DNA of 64,000 nt from Deltaproteobacteria bacterium (lineage in GTDB: Bacteria > Myxococcota > Kuafuiibacteriia > Kuafuiibacteriales > Kuafuiibacteriaceae). This document shows, piece after piece, positions 24,376 to 32,029 of this stretch; position 1 is the first letter of the stretch; every line of letters begins with the position of its first letter. The DNA lies in the NCBI GenBank assembly GCA_016703535.1, contig JADJBV010000001.1, forward strand, positions 2,170,001 to 2,234,000, in the 5' to 3' direction. The position numbers were made by a program, and so were the translations under genes. The notes under the pieces are model-generated. The model made no database searches, was not told the origin of the DNA, and was given only the letters and a program-made list of their open reading frames with translations.

Positions 24376-24884
24376 ACACCGACAACAGCCTGATCGCGGG
24401 CGACGAGGGCATGGTCCTCGTCAGCAAGCTCGACAACCTGATCAACTGGAACCGCAAGTCGTCGATCTGGTACCTCTTGTTCGGCCTGGCCTGCTGCGGG
24501 ATCGAGCTGATGCAGACCGGCGGTCCTCGGGCCGACATCGATCGCTTCGGAGCCGTTCCTCGGGCCACGCCCCGCCAGGCCGACCTGATGATCGTGGCCG
24601 GCACCTTGACCTACAAGATGGCGCTGCGGGCCAAGCTGCTCTACGACCAGATGCCAGACCCCAAATACGTGATCTCGATGGGCGCCTGCGCCACCTGCGG
24701 CGGCCTCTTCCAGCTCGCCTATTCGGTGTGCAAGGGCGTCGACAAGATCATCCCGGTCGACATCTACGTGCCCGGCTGCCCGCCCCGGCCCGAGGCCTTG
24801 ACCGAAGGTTTTATGCGCATCCAGGACAAGATGATGCGCGAGCGTTGGGCTCAAAAGCTGGGCGGCGGCGCTCGGCTCGCCTGA
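24372..24884 (+). CDS. nuoB: NADH-quinone oxidoreductase subunit B (second copy)
   Basis: 170 residues starting at ATG 24372, overlapping nuoA by four bases. N2-cluster cysteines are present in LACCGIEL, SMGACATCGG and VPGCPPRPE. The sequence around them (LMQTGGPRADIDRFGAVPRATPRQADLMIVAGTLTYKMA, core only) is of a different branch from the first NuoB, with TYKMA in place of SHKQA. It belongs to the Q-module of complex I. Confidence 0.95.
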   Translation: MNTDNSLIAGDEGMVLVSKLDNLINWNRKSSIWYLLFGLACCGIELMQTGGPRADIDRFGAVPRATPRQADLMIVAGTLTYKMALRAKLLYDQMPDPKYVISMGACATCGGLFQLAYSVCKGVDKIIPVDIYVPGCPPRPEALTEGFMRIQDKMMRERWAQKLGGGARLA

Positions 24885-24896
24885 GGATCATCGAAC

Positions 24897-25592
24897 ATGG
24901 CCGCCAACAAGCAGGAAGAAGCCCGCAACAAGTCCCCGACCCGCCAAAAGGCCCAGGAGCTCCACGCGCTGCTCGCCGCCAAGTTCGGCGAGGCCGTGGA
25001 GTTGGTCGACGCGGTCGATCCGTACACCGTGGTGAAGGACCACGCCCAATTCCCGGCGGTGATGCGTCACCTCCGCGAGGATCCAGCTTTCCAGATGGAC
25101 TTCCTCCGGTCGGTCACCGGCGTCGACTGGCCGGACGACTCAATCATCGAGTCGGTCTACCACGTCTACAGCTACCGGCTGGCCCACGCCCACGTGGTGA
25201 AGGTGCGACTGCCTCGGGCCCTCCCCGAGATCCCGACCGTCGAGGGGGTCTGGCCCACCGCCAACTGGTTCGAGCGAGAGGCCTACGACCTGCTCGGCAT
25301 CGTCTACATCGGCCACTCGGACCTGCGCCGGATCATGTTGCCCGACGACTGGGTCGGCCACCCACTGCGCAAGGACTACGCCGAACAAGAAGACTACCGC
25401 GGGATCGGCACCACCCGGGCCTCACCCCTCGAGGCCTTCAAGCAGATGGACCTGGCCCGCAAGAAGGCCAGGGATGAAAAGGGCGTGGTGGTGGTGCCCC
25501 AACAGTCGCCGATCAAGCCGCCCGAAGGTTGGGTGAGCCCCAAGGCCAAGAAGGGTGCGGCCGCCGAAGAGGCCGAAGAAGGCGAGGCGTAA
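24897..25592 (+). CDS. nuoC: NADH-quinone oxidoreductase subunit C (second copy)
   Basis: 231 residues. The core motif WFEREAYDLLGIVYIGHSD and RRIMLPDDWVGHPLRKDY is intact. A Lys/Glu-rich N-terminus (about 25 residues) and a C-terminal extension of about 60 residues (ending in AKKGAAAEEAEEGEA) extend it beyond the first copy. It starts 12 bp after nuoB and its stop is followed after one base by the nuoD start, so the genes are co-translated. Confidence 0.95.
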   Translation: MAANKQEEARNKSPTRQKAQELHALLAAKFGEAVELVDAVDPYTVVKDHAQFPAVMRHLREDPAFQMDFLRSVTGVDWPDDSIIESVYHVYSYRLAHAHVVKVRLPRALPEIPTVEGVWPTANWFEREAYDLLGIVYIGHSDLRRIMLPDDWVGHPLRKDYAEQEDYRGIGTTRASPLEAFKQMDLARKKARDEKGVVVVPQQSPIKPPEGWVSPKAKKGAAAEEAEEGEA

Positions 25593-25593
25593 G

Positions 25594-26739
25594 ATGAGCC
25601 AAGCACTCGAACCACTCCGGGAGCCCCACCGGGAGCAGATGCTCCTGAACATGGGGCCGCAACACCCCTCGACCCACGGCGTGATCAACCTGCTCGTCGA
25701 GTCCGACGGCGAGGTGATCAGCCGCGTCATCCCCGAGGTCGGTTACCTCCACCGTTCCATTGAAAAGATCGGTGAAAAGGTCACCTACAACGGCTTCATG
25801 CCCTACACCGACCGGGTGGACTACGTGGCGGCCATGACCGCCAACGAAGGTTACGCCATGGTGGTGGAGCGCCTCCTCGGCATCACCGACTTGGTGCCGC
25901 GCCGGGCCTACTACTGCCGGGTCATCGCCAGCGAACTCTGCCGGATCGCCTCCCACCACGTCTCCACCGGTACCATGGTGATGGACGTCGGCGCGGTGAC
26001 CCCGTTCCTGTGGTGGCTCCGCGAACGCGAGACCATCAACGACTTCATGGAAGAGCTCTGCGGGGCTCGCCTGACCTACAACTACATGCGGATCGGCGGC
26101 GTCATGGCCGACATCCCTCGGGGCTTCGACAAGCGGGTGCTCCAGTGGCTCGATCACTTCGAGCCGATCATCGAGGAGTTCAACCGCGCCGCCTCGACCA
26201 ACAAGATCTACATCGAACGATTGGCCAACGTGGGCGTGGTGCCGGGCAAGATGGCGATCGACTGGGGGTTGGTGGGGCCGAACCTGCGGGCGAGCGGCGT
26301 CAAGTTCGACGTCCGAAAGAACATCCCGTACAGCGTCTATCCCGAGTTCCAGTTCGACGTGCCGATCGGCACCGGCTTCTACGGAGAGGTCGGCGACAGC
26401 TACGATCGCTTCTACTGCCGCATCCTGGAGATGAAGGAGAGCTGCAAGATCCTGCGGCAGTGCCTGGAGGGCATGCCGGAGGGCGACTACATGGCCAAGG
26501 TCCCGCGCAAGATCAAGCCGGAGCGGGACGAGGCCTACGCGGCGGTCGAGGCCGCCCGCGGCGAGATGGGCTACTACCTGGTGTCCAACGGCCAAGAGAG
26601 CGCCTGGCGAGTGAAGGTGCGGACCGGCAGCTTTACGGCGACCCAGATCATGGCGCCGTTGTCGCCGGGGACCATGATCGGCGACGTGGTCGCCTTGTTC
26701 GCGTCCATGGACGTGGTCGCGCCCGAGCTGGATCGGTGA
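25594..26739 (+). CDS. nuoD: NADH-quinone oxidoreductase subunit D
   Basis: 381 residues of the 49-kDa subunit, which with NuoB forms the quinone site. Motifs include MGPQHPSTHGV near the N-terminus, the helix VDYVAAMTANEGYAMVVE, RAYYCRVIASELCRIASHH, and the C-terminal GEMGYYLVSNG and MAPLSPGTMIGDVVALFASMD. The start is ATG 25594, one base after the nuoC stop. It is the only nuoD in the window, and the first nuoABC set has none nearby. Confidence 0.96.
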   Translation: MSQALEPLREPHREQMLLNMGPQHPSTHGVINLLVESDGEVISRVIPEVGYLHRSIEKIGEKVTYNGFMPYTDRVDYVAAMTANEGYAMVVERLLGITDLVPRRAYYCRVIASELCRIASHHVSTGTMVMDVGAVTPFLWWLRERETINDFMEELCGARLTYNYMRIGGVMADIPRGFDKRVLQWLDHFEPIIEEFNRAASTNKIYIERLANVGVVPGKMAIDWGLVGPNLRASGVKFDVRKNIPYSVYPEFQFDVPIGTGFYGEVGDSYDRFYCRILEMKESCKILRQCLEGMPEGDYMAKVPRKIKPERDEAYAAVEAARGEMGYYLVSNGQESAWRVKVRTGSFTATQIMAPLSPGTMIGDVVALFASMDVVAPELDR

Positions 26740-26755
26740 CGGGGAAACTTAAGAA

Positions 26756-28345
26756 ATGAACTCTGAGCTGCCTGCACTCCAACAAGTCGCGGACTCGGCG
26801 ATCCGGGCCTTCGGCTACGACCCGGCCCGCTGGCCCCTGACCGAGCTGGTCTACCTGGCCTTCATGTCGGTCGCGGCCACCTTGGTCTTTGTCTTCTGCC
26901 TGCACTTCGCCGGCCTGTTCATCTTCTTCGAACGTCGGATCGCGGCCCGGATGCAGTCCCGGGTCGGCCCCAACCGGGTGGGCCCGAACGGGATCATCCA
27001 GTGGGCCGTCGACGGCATCAAGTGCCTCTTCAAAGAGGACCTGATCCCCAACGAGGCCGACGAACCCCTGTTCCGCTTGGCGCCCTACTTCGTGGTCCTC
27101 GGCATGTTGTTGGCGTTCGCCGCCATGCCCTTCTCCTCCGCTCTGATCGCGACCGACATCGACATCGGCATCTTGTTCGTCTTGGGCATCACCTCCTTGG
27201 TGGTGATCGGCGTTTTGATGGGCGGCTGGGGCAGCAACAGCAAATGGGCGCTCCTCGGCGGCATGCGGGCCGCGGCCCAAGTCATCAGCTACGAGATCCC
27301 GGCAGCCTTGGCGGCGATGACCGTCATCATCATGGCCGGATCGCTCTCGATGCAGGACCTGATCAAGGCCCAGGGCGGCTCGGACCTGCTGCCCAGCTGG
27401 GCGGTGTTCCACTCGCCGTTCACCATCGTCGCCTTCTTGATGTTTTTTGTGGCCCAGCTGGCGGAAGGCAACCGCACCCCCTTTGACCTCCCCGAGGCCG
27501 AGTCCGAGTTGGTGTCCGGCTACAACACCGAATATTCGGGCATGCGGTTTTTGATGTTCTTCCTCGGAGAGTTCGCCAACGTCTGGCTGCTCTGCGCCAC
27601 CAGCGTGACCCTCTTCCTCGGCGGCTGGCAGATCCCCTTCGGCACCTTATCCGACGGCATCACCCCGGCGGGTTGGTTGGTGTCGGCTTCAGGTCCCCTC
27701 TTTTCCTTGATCTTGGCGGGTGCCGCCTTGCCGGCCTTGGCCATCGCCGTGCAGGTCGCCCGTTATCGCAACCGGGCCCACGCCCGCATCGACCGGGCCC
27801 AGGTGCCCGGCGCGGCCCCCGGCTTCACCAAGTTGGCCCTCAAAGGTTCGGTCGACGGCGCCATCGCGGTCCACGGTTTGGGAGGCGTCGCCCTGATCGG
27901 CGCGGCGGCTTTCCAGCTCTCAGGGGGCTTCGCCGAAGGCTTTTCGGCGACCGTCGGCCACGCTTGGGCCGACGCCCGGCTCCCCCTCACCGTCAACGCG
28001 CTCCAGCTCGGCGTCTTCTTCCTCAAGACCCTGACCTTGGTGTTCATCGTCATCCAGCTGCGCTGGACCCTGCCCCGCATCCGGGTCGATCAGATGATGA
28101 CCCTCTGCTGGAAGTACATGGTGCCGATCAGCTTCGTCTGTGTGCTGGGCGTGTTGGTCTGGGAGTTGGTGATCCACTCGGCGCCGTTCCTGAACTACCT
28201 GATGCGGTGGGTGATGTTCGCTTCGTTCATCTTCTTGGTGGTCAGCTACGTGAAGAAGATCCGGGCCAGCTACGACGCCGATAAAGACAACTTCGAGAAG
28301 CAAACCGGCCAAACGGCCTATTTCCCGCCGTGGAAGTTGGTCTGA
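26756..28345 (+). CDS. nuoH: NADH-quinone oxidoreductase subunit H, unusually long
   Basis: 529 residues against a usual 330-430. The conserved first part holds FERRIAARMQSRVGPNRVGPNG, DGIKCLFKEDLIPNEAD, the Q-site loop AEGNRTPFDLPEAESELVSGYNTEYSGMRF (key residues E and R) and several membrane helices. Between residues about 295 and 430 there is an insertion with two further hydrophobic segments and a charged loop (RYRNRAHARIDRAQVPGAA). The end LRWTLPRIRVDQMMTLCWKYMVPISF then matches the family again. It couples quinone reduction to proton movement in complex I. Confidence 0.95.
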   Translation: MNSELPALQQVADSAIRAFGYDPARWPLTELVYLAFMSVAATLVFVFCLHFAGLFIFFERRIAARMQSRVGPNRVGPNGIIQWAVDGIKCLFKEDLIPNEADEPLFRLAPYFVVLGMLLAFAAMPFSSALIATDIDIGILFVLGITSLVVIGVLMGGWGSNSKWALLGGMRAAAQVISYEIPAALAAMTVIIMAGSLSMQDLIKAQGGSDLLPSWAVFHSPFTIVAFLMFFVAQLAEGNRTPFDLPEAESELVSGYNTEYSGMRFLMFFLGEFANVWLLCATSVTLFLGGWQIPFGTLSDGITPAGWLVSASGPLFSLILAGAALPALAIAVQVARYRNRAHARIDRAQVPGAAPGFTKLALKGSVDGAIAVHGLGGVALIGAAAFQLSGGFAEGFSATVGHAWADARLPLTVNALQLGVFFLKTLTLVFIVIQLRWTLPRIRVDQMMTLCWKYMVPISFVCVLGVLVWELVIHSAPFLNYLMRWVMFASFIFLVVSYVKKIRASYDADKDNFEKQTGQTAYFPPWKLV

Positions 28346-28359
28346 GGCAGGAGCAAAAA

Positions 28360-29316
28360 ATGGCGATCACCGTCAAAAGCTATTTCGACAACATCAAGGA
28401 GACTGCCAGCTCGGTGTTCGAGGGCATGTCGGTCACCATGAGCTACATGTTCCGGCGACCGGTCACGATCCAATACCCGGATCGGATCCCCAAACCGGTC
28501 CACGAGATGTTGCCGCAGCGGTACCGCGGTTTCCTCGAGGTCGACATGGACCTCTGCACCGCCTGCTTGGCCTGCGAACGGGCTTGCCCGATCGAGTGCA
28601 TCAAGATCGACGCCGAAAAGGACAAAGAGACCCGGCGCCTGGTGATGTCGCGCTTCGACATCGACATCGCCAAGTGCATGTTCTGCGGGCTCTGCAGTGA
28701 ACCCTGCCCCACCGGCGCCATCACCCACTCCTCCCACTTCGAGGCGGCCAACGCCTTCGTGGAGAACTTGACCTTCCGCTTCGTGCCCCAAGACGGGCTG
28801 GTGATGGCCTTCAAGGCCTACAAGGGCTACGACGCGCCCCGAAAACGCCGCGGCATGGTGCTGGAGGCGATGGGCATCGTGCACCAGAGCGCTCGGTCCC
28901 GGGCCTTCCGTCCCCCGCCCCTCGACTTGCCGCGGTTGGCGCCCCCCAAGGTCGCCGGCATCAAAGCCAAGGGCGCCAAGTTCGAGATCCCGAAGGATCG
29001 GGTGTCCAAGTTCGCGCCCCGGGCGGTCGGCATCACCCAAAACCAGCTGGCCGTGTTGTTGGAAGAGGCCATGGCCGGCACCGACTGCGGCACCTGCGAC
29101 TGGCCGACGTGCAAAGAGTATTCGGTCGCCTTGGCCTTCGGCAAAGACGACAACCCCCACAAGTGTGAGCCGGGTGGCGTCGACTCCAAGTACGAGGCGG
29201 ACATGATCCTGCGGACCTGGAAGGCCGGCAAGATCGTCCCCGAGGCCCTTGGCCAGGCCCCGGAGGCCGCGCCCGAAGCCACCCCCGCCGCCAGCCCTGA
29301 TCCGACGCCGGCCTGA
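28360..29316 (+). CDS. nuoI: NADH-quinone oxidoreductase subunit I with an extra C-terminal Fe-S motif
   Basis: 318 residues from ATG 28360, with GGCAGGAG upstream; usual NuoI is 150-220. Two ferredoxin-type 4Fe-4S sites are C66/C69/C72/C76 and C106/C109/C112/C116 (clusters N6a, N6b). After a Pro-rich linker, residues 240-273 contain C243-x2-C246-x4-C251-x17-C269 followed by EPGG. This is the pattern of the Fe-S domain found in RnfB and in acetyl-CoA synthase-type corrinoid proteins (PF04060 type). This looks like a genuine fusion, since the frame is continuous. The rest of the C-terminus is Pro/Ala-rich. It is the last nuo gene of the operon here; EFGJKLMN are not in the window. Confidence 0.93.
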   Translation: MAITVKSYFDNIKETASSVFEGMSVTMSYMFRRPVTIQYPDRIPKPVHEMLPQRYRGFLEVDMDLCTACLACERACPIECIKIDAEKDKETRRLVMSRFDIDIAKCMFCGLCSEPCPTGAITHSSHFEAANAFVENLTFRFVPQDGLVMAFKAYKGYDAPRKRRGMVLEAMGIVHQSARSRAFRPPPLDLPRLAPPKVAGIKAKGAKFEIPKDRVSKFAPRAVGITQNQLAVLLEEAMAGTDCGTCDWPTCKEYSVALAFGKDDNPHKCEPGGVDSKYEADMILRTWKAGKIVPEALGQAPEAAPEATPAASPDPTPA

Positions 29317-29419
29317 AGCCGGAGCGGATCGCCCCAGGTTTTGAAGGGGCCGGAGGCCCGTGGCGTCCCAGGATCCGCCCCCTCGACGGTCGGCCCCCGG
29401 AACGCCTACAATGCCCCTG

Positions 29420-30043
29420 ATGCGCTGGTTGATCCCCCTATTCCTCGTCGGCCTCTCGGCGCCGGCTCACGCGGGGAATCCCTGGGAAGACCTGATGGGT
29501 CCGGGCAAGCCACGGCTTTGGGCTGAACCTCAGGGTCGCTTCTACCTGGACCTGCCGATCGGTTGGGAGGCCAAGCCCAACGGCAACGTGGTCGACTTCT
29601 GGAAGACCCACCCCGACGCCGGCTACGTGGCCCACGCGGCGGTCGAGATCCGGCCGGTGCCGCCCGGCGTGAACCTCAAGCACTTTGCCCTGCGGGTGGA
29701 GGAGGAGACCAAGCGGTCCGCACCTCAATACAAGGTGCTCGAGCAGGATCGGCCCACCATCGGGGGCGCCCCGGCGATTCGGCGCGCCTTCACCTACCAG
29801 GAGCGCAACCACGCCAACCTGCAGAACGAGGTGGTCCAGGTGATCGCCTTGTTCGGCGAGCGGGCCTTCATCATCACCTTGGAGACCGCTTTGGGCGCTC
29901 GGGGCGTCTTTTGGGAAGACTTCGAGAAGATGCTGAAGGGCTTTGGGGGTCGGGCCCCGGGCGAAGAGTCGCTGGGCCTCCCGCAGCAGCGCAAGCGCGT
30001 CAAGTCCGGCGAGATGGTGAATCCGAACGCGGTCCCGTATTAG
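29420..30043 (+). CDS. Exported PsbP/DcrB-like protein of unknown function
   Basis: About 207 residues. MRWLIPLFLVGLSAPAHAG is a clean signal peptide, so the protein is periplasmic or secreted. The mature part (FYLDLPIGWEAKPNGNVVDFWK, AVEIRPVPPGVNLKHFALRVEEETK, ALFGERAFIITLETA) resembles the alpha-beta fold of PsbP/DcrB-type proteins, but the function is not known. TACAAT at 29407-29412 ends 7 nt before ATG 29420, so the transcript may begin at the start codon; ATG 29411 would overlap that box. It is 8 bp upstream of coaX. Confidence 0.75.
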   Translation: MRWLIPLFLVGLSAPAHAGNPWEDLMGPGKPRLWAEPQGRFYLDLPIGWEAKPNGNVVDFWKTHPDAGYVAHAAVEIRPVPPGVNLKHFALRVEEETKRSAPQYKVLEQDRPTIGGAPAIRRAFTYQERNHANLQNEVVQVIALFGERAFIITLETALGARGVFWEDFEKMLKGFGGRAPGEESLGLPQQRKRVKSGEMVNPNAVPY

Positions 30044-30051
30044 ATCGCCTC

Positions 30052-30819
30052 GTGCTCCTGGCCTTCGACATCGGCAACACCAACTTGACCTTGGGCCTCT
30101 ACGACGGCTCGACCCGGATCCACCAGTGGCGCCTGGAGACGGTGCATCAGCGCACCGACGACGAATACGGCCTGTTGGTGCGCCAACTGCTCCTCGGTGA
30201 CGGCCTCCCTCCTAGCGCGATCACCGCCACCATCGTCGCTTCGGTGGTCCCGGTGTTGACCCGGACCATCGAAGCCATGGTCACGCGGCTCTTCGGTAAG
30301 CCTCCGATGGTGGTGGGCCCGGGCCTCAAGACCGGGATCCCGGTGTTGTACAACCCACCCAAAGACGTGGGCGCCGATCGGATCGTCAACGCGGTGGCGG
30401 CCTACGCCAGGTACCAGCGGGCCTGCATCGTGGTGGACTTCGGCACCGCCACCACCTTCGACTCGATCACCGAACGCGGTGAATACGCCGGCGGCGCCAT
30501 CGCCCCAGGGATCAACATCTCGATGGTGGCCCTCTTCCAACACGCGGCCAAGTTGCCCAAGGTGGACATCGCCCGTCCCCCGTCGGTGGTCGGCAAAAGT
30601 ACGGTCGAGTCGATCCAGTCGGGCGTCTACTTCGGCTATTGCGGGCTGGTGGACGGCCTGGTGCGCCGCATGAAGGTGGAGATGAAGGCCCCCAACGCCA
30701 AGGTGGTGGCGACCGGTGGCTTGGCGCCGGTGTTGGTGCGCGACACCGAAACCATCGAGGAGGTCGATGAAGGCCTGACCCTGGAGGGTCTCCGGATCCT
30801 CTACGAGAACAACCGCTGA
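30052..30819 (+). CDS. coaX: Type III pantothenate kinase
   Basis: 255 residues, start GTG 30052. It phosphorylates pantothenate, the first step of coenzyme A synthesis, and unlike CoaA is not feedback-inhibited by CoA in known members. Family motifs are LAFDIGNTNLTLGLY (ATP/ASKHA phosphate 1), KTGIPVLYNPPKDVGADRIVNAV, VVDFGTATTFD and GAIAPGI. Length is typical. It sits between an exported protein and a helical-repeat protein. Confidence 0.95.
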   Translation: MLLAFDIGNTNLTLGLYDGSTRIHQWRLETVHQRTDDEYGLLVRQLLLGDGLPPSAITATIVASVVPVLTRTIEAMVTRLFGKPPMVVGPGLKTGIPVLYNPPKDVGADRIVNAVAAYARYQRACIVVDFGTATTFDSITERGEYAGGAIAPGINISMVALFQHAAKLPKVDIARPPSVVGKSTVESIQSGVYFGYCGLVDGLVRRMKVEMKAPNAKVVATGGLAPVLVRDTETIEEVDEGLTLEGLRILYENNR

Positions 30820-30820
30820 G

Positions 30821-30849
30821 TTGACCGGGCCCTTTCCCCCCGATACTTT
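30821..30849 (+). promoter_or_regulatory. Strong candidate promoter of the helical-repeat gene
   Basis: TTGACC (30821-30826) begins one base after the coaX stop and is followed after exactly 17 bp by TACTTT (30844-30849). The next ATG (30863) lies 13 bp past the -10 box, giving a leader of about 6 nt with no Shine-Dalgarno. Confidence 0.6.
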
Positions 30850-30862
30850 CGGATCGAATTCC

Positions 30863-32008
30863 ATGTCTGACGTGTCCGCCTGTCCGATCCCGATCGATGC
30901 GCTCGACGCTGCGGTGCTCCGCAACGCCGGAGACAAGGCCCCCGCGCCCCTTAGGATGATGACCGCCCGGGGTATGGCCCCGATGGCGCCCAAGGACCTG
31001 ATCACCGCGCAGTTCGTCCTGACCTTCGACGCTGACGAAAAGATCCGTCAGGCGGCGCTGCAGAGCATCCAGAACCTGGACCTGCGGATCGCCAACGCGG
31101 TCCTGGCCGACACCAGCCTCAACCCCTTCGTGCTCGGGCACCTGGCCAAGGCGCTGGCGCTCAACGACGCCTACGCCGAGAAGTTGCTGCTCAACCCCAA
31201 GACCCCCTCGACGGCCTTCATGGACGTGGCGGCGGTGTGCTCCGAACAAGTGGCGGAGATCATCGCCAACAACCAGGCCCGCATCTTGGAGATCCCGGAG
31301 ATCGCCCGGGCCTTGGCCAGCAACGTCAACGCTCTCAAGTCGAGTGTAGACCGGGTCGTCGACTTCCTGGTCCGCAGCGGGAAAATCGTCGATGGGATGA
31401 AGGAGTTCGAGGACGCGGTCCTCCGACTCACCGGCGACGAACGGCTCAAGGCCGCCAACGCCGTCGACCTCCCCAAACACCTCCTCGACGAGAAGTTCCT
31501 CACCGACGAGGACAAGGAGCAGCTGCGCAAGGAACGCCGGCTCATCGAGGAGGACGAAGACCAGGAGATCGCCGACGACAAGCCGACCGGCCTCGAAGAC
31601 CTGATCCGCAACCTCAACGCCGCTCAGAAGGTGGCGCTGGCGACCAAGGGCAACAAGGCGGCCCGCACCGCCCTGATGCGCGACACCAACCGAATGGTGG
31701 CGATGGCCGCCATCACTTCACCGGCGATCTCCGAGATGGAGATCATCGCGGCCGCCAACTCTCGGGTGGTCCACGCCGACGTCATCTCCCACATCTGCCG
31801 GGACAAGAAGAACAACTGGGTGCGCATCTACCAGGTGAAGCTCGCCCTCACCAACAACCCGAAGACCCCGTTGCCCGACGCGATGAAGTTGGTCCCCACG
31901 CTGAACCAGCGGGACATGAAGATCTTGGCCAAGTCCCGCAACGTACCCGCCGGCGTGCGTAACCTGGCGACCCGGATGGCCAAAGAGCCGATGGGCAAGG
32001 GATCCTGA
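30863..32008 (+). CDS. Conserved cytoplasmic helical-repeat protein of unknown function
   Basis: 381 residues from ATG 30863; a TTG at 30821 is in frame but is itself the -35 box. The protein is helical with repeated units of the type KIRQAALQSIQNLDLRIANAV, AYAEKLLLNPKTPSTAFMDVA and EMEIIAAANSRVVHADVISH, resembling HEAT or DUF2336-like repeats. A central acidic segment (LIEEDEDQEIADDKPTG) splits two repeat blocks. There is no signal or membrane segment. This type of protein is, to my knowledge, seen in deltaproteobacterial groups, without a known function. It converges with the pseudo-receiver gene. Confidence 0.82.
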   Translation: MSDVSACPIPIDALDAAVLRNAGDKAPAPLRMMTARGMAPMAPKDLITAQFVLTFDADEKIRQAALQSIQNLDLRIANAVLADTSLNPFVLGHLAKALALNDAYAEKLLLNPKTPSTAFMDVAAVCSEQVAEIIANNQARILEIPEIARALASNVNALKSSVDRVVDFLVRSGKIVDGMKEFEDAVLRLTGDERLKAANAVDLPKHLLDEKFLTDEDKEQLRKERRLIEEDEDQEIADDKPTGLEDLIRNLNAAQKVALATKGNKAARTALMRDTNRMVAMAAITSPAISEMEIIAAANSRVVHADVISHICRDKKNNWVRIYQVKLALTNNPKTPLPDAMKLVPTLNQRDMKILAKSRNVPAGVRNLATRMAKEPMGKGS

Positions 32009-32029
32009 AGGGTCCTGCCCAGGGTCCGC

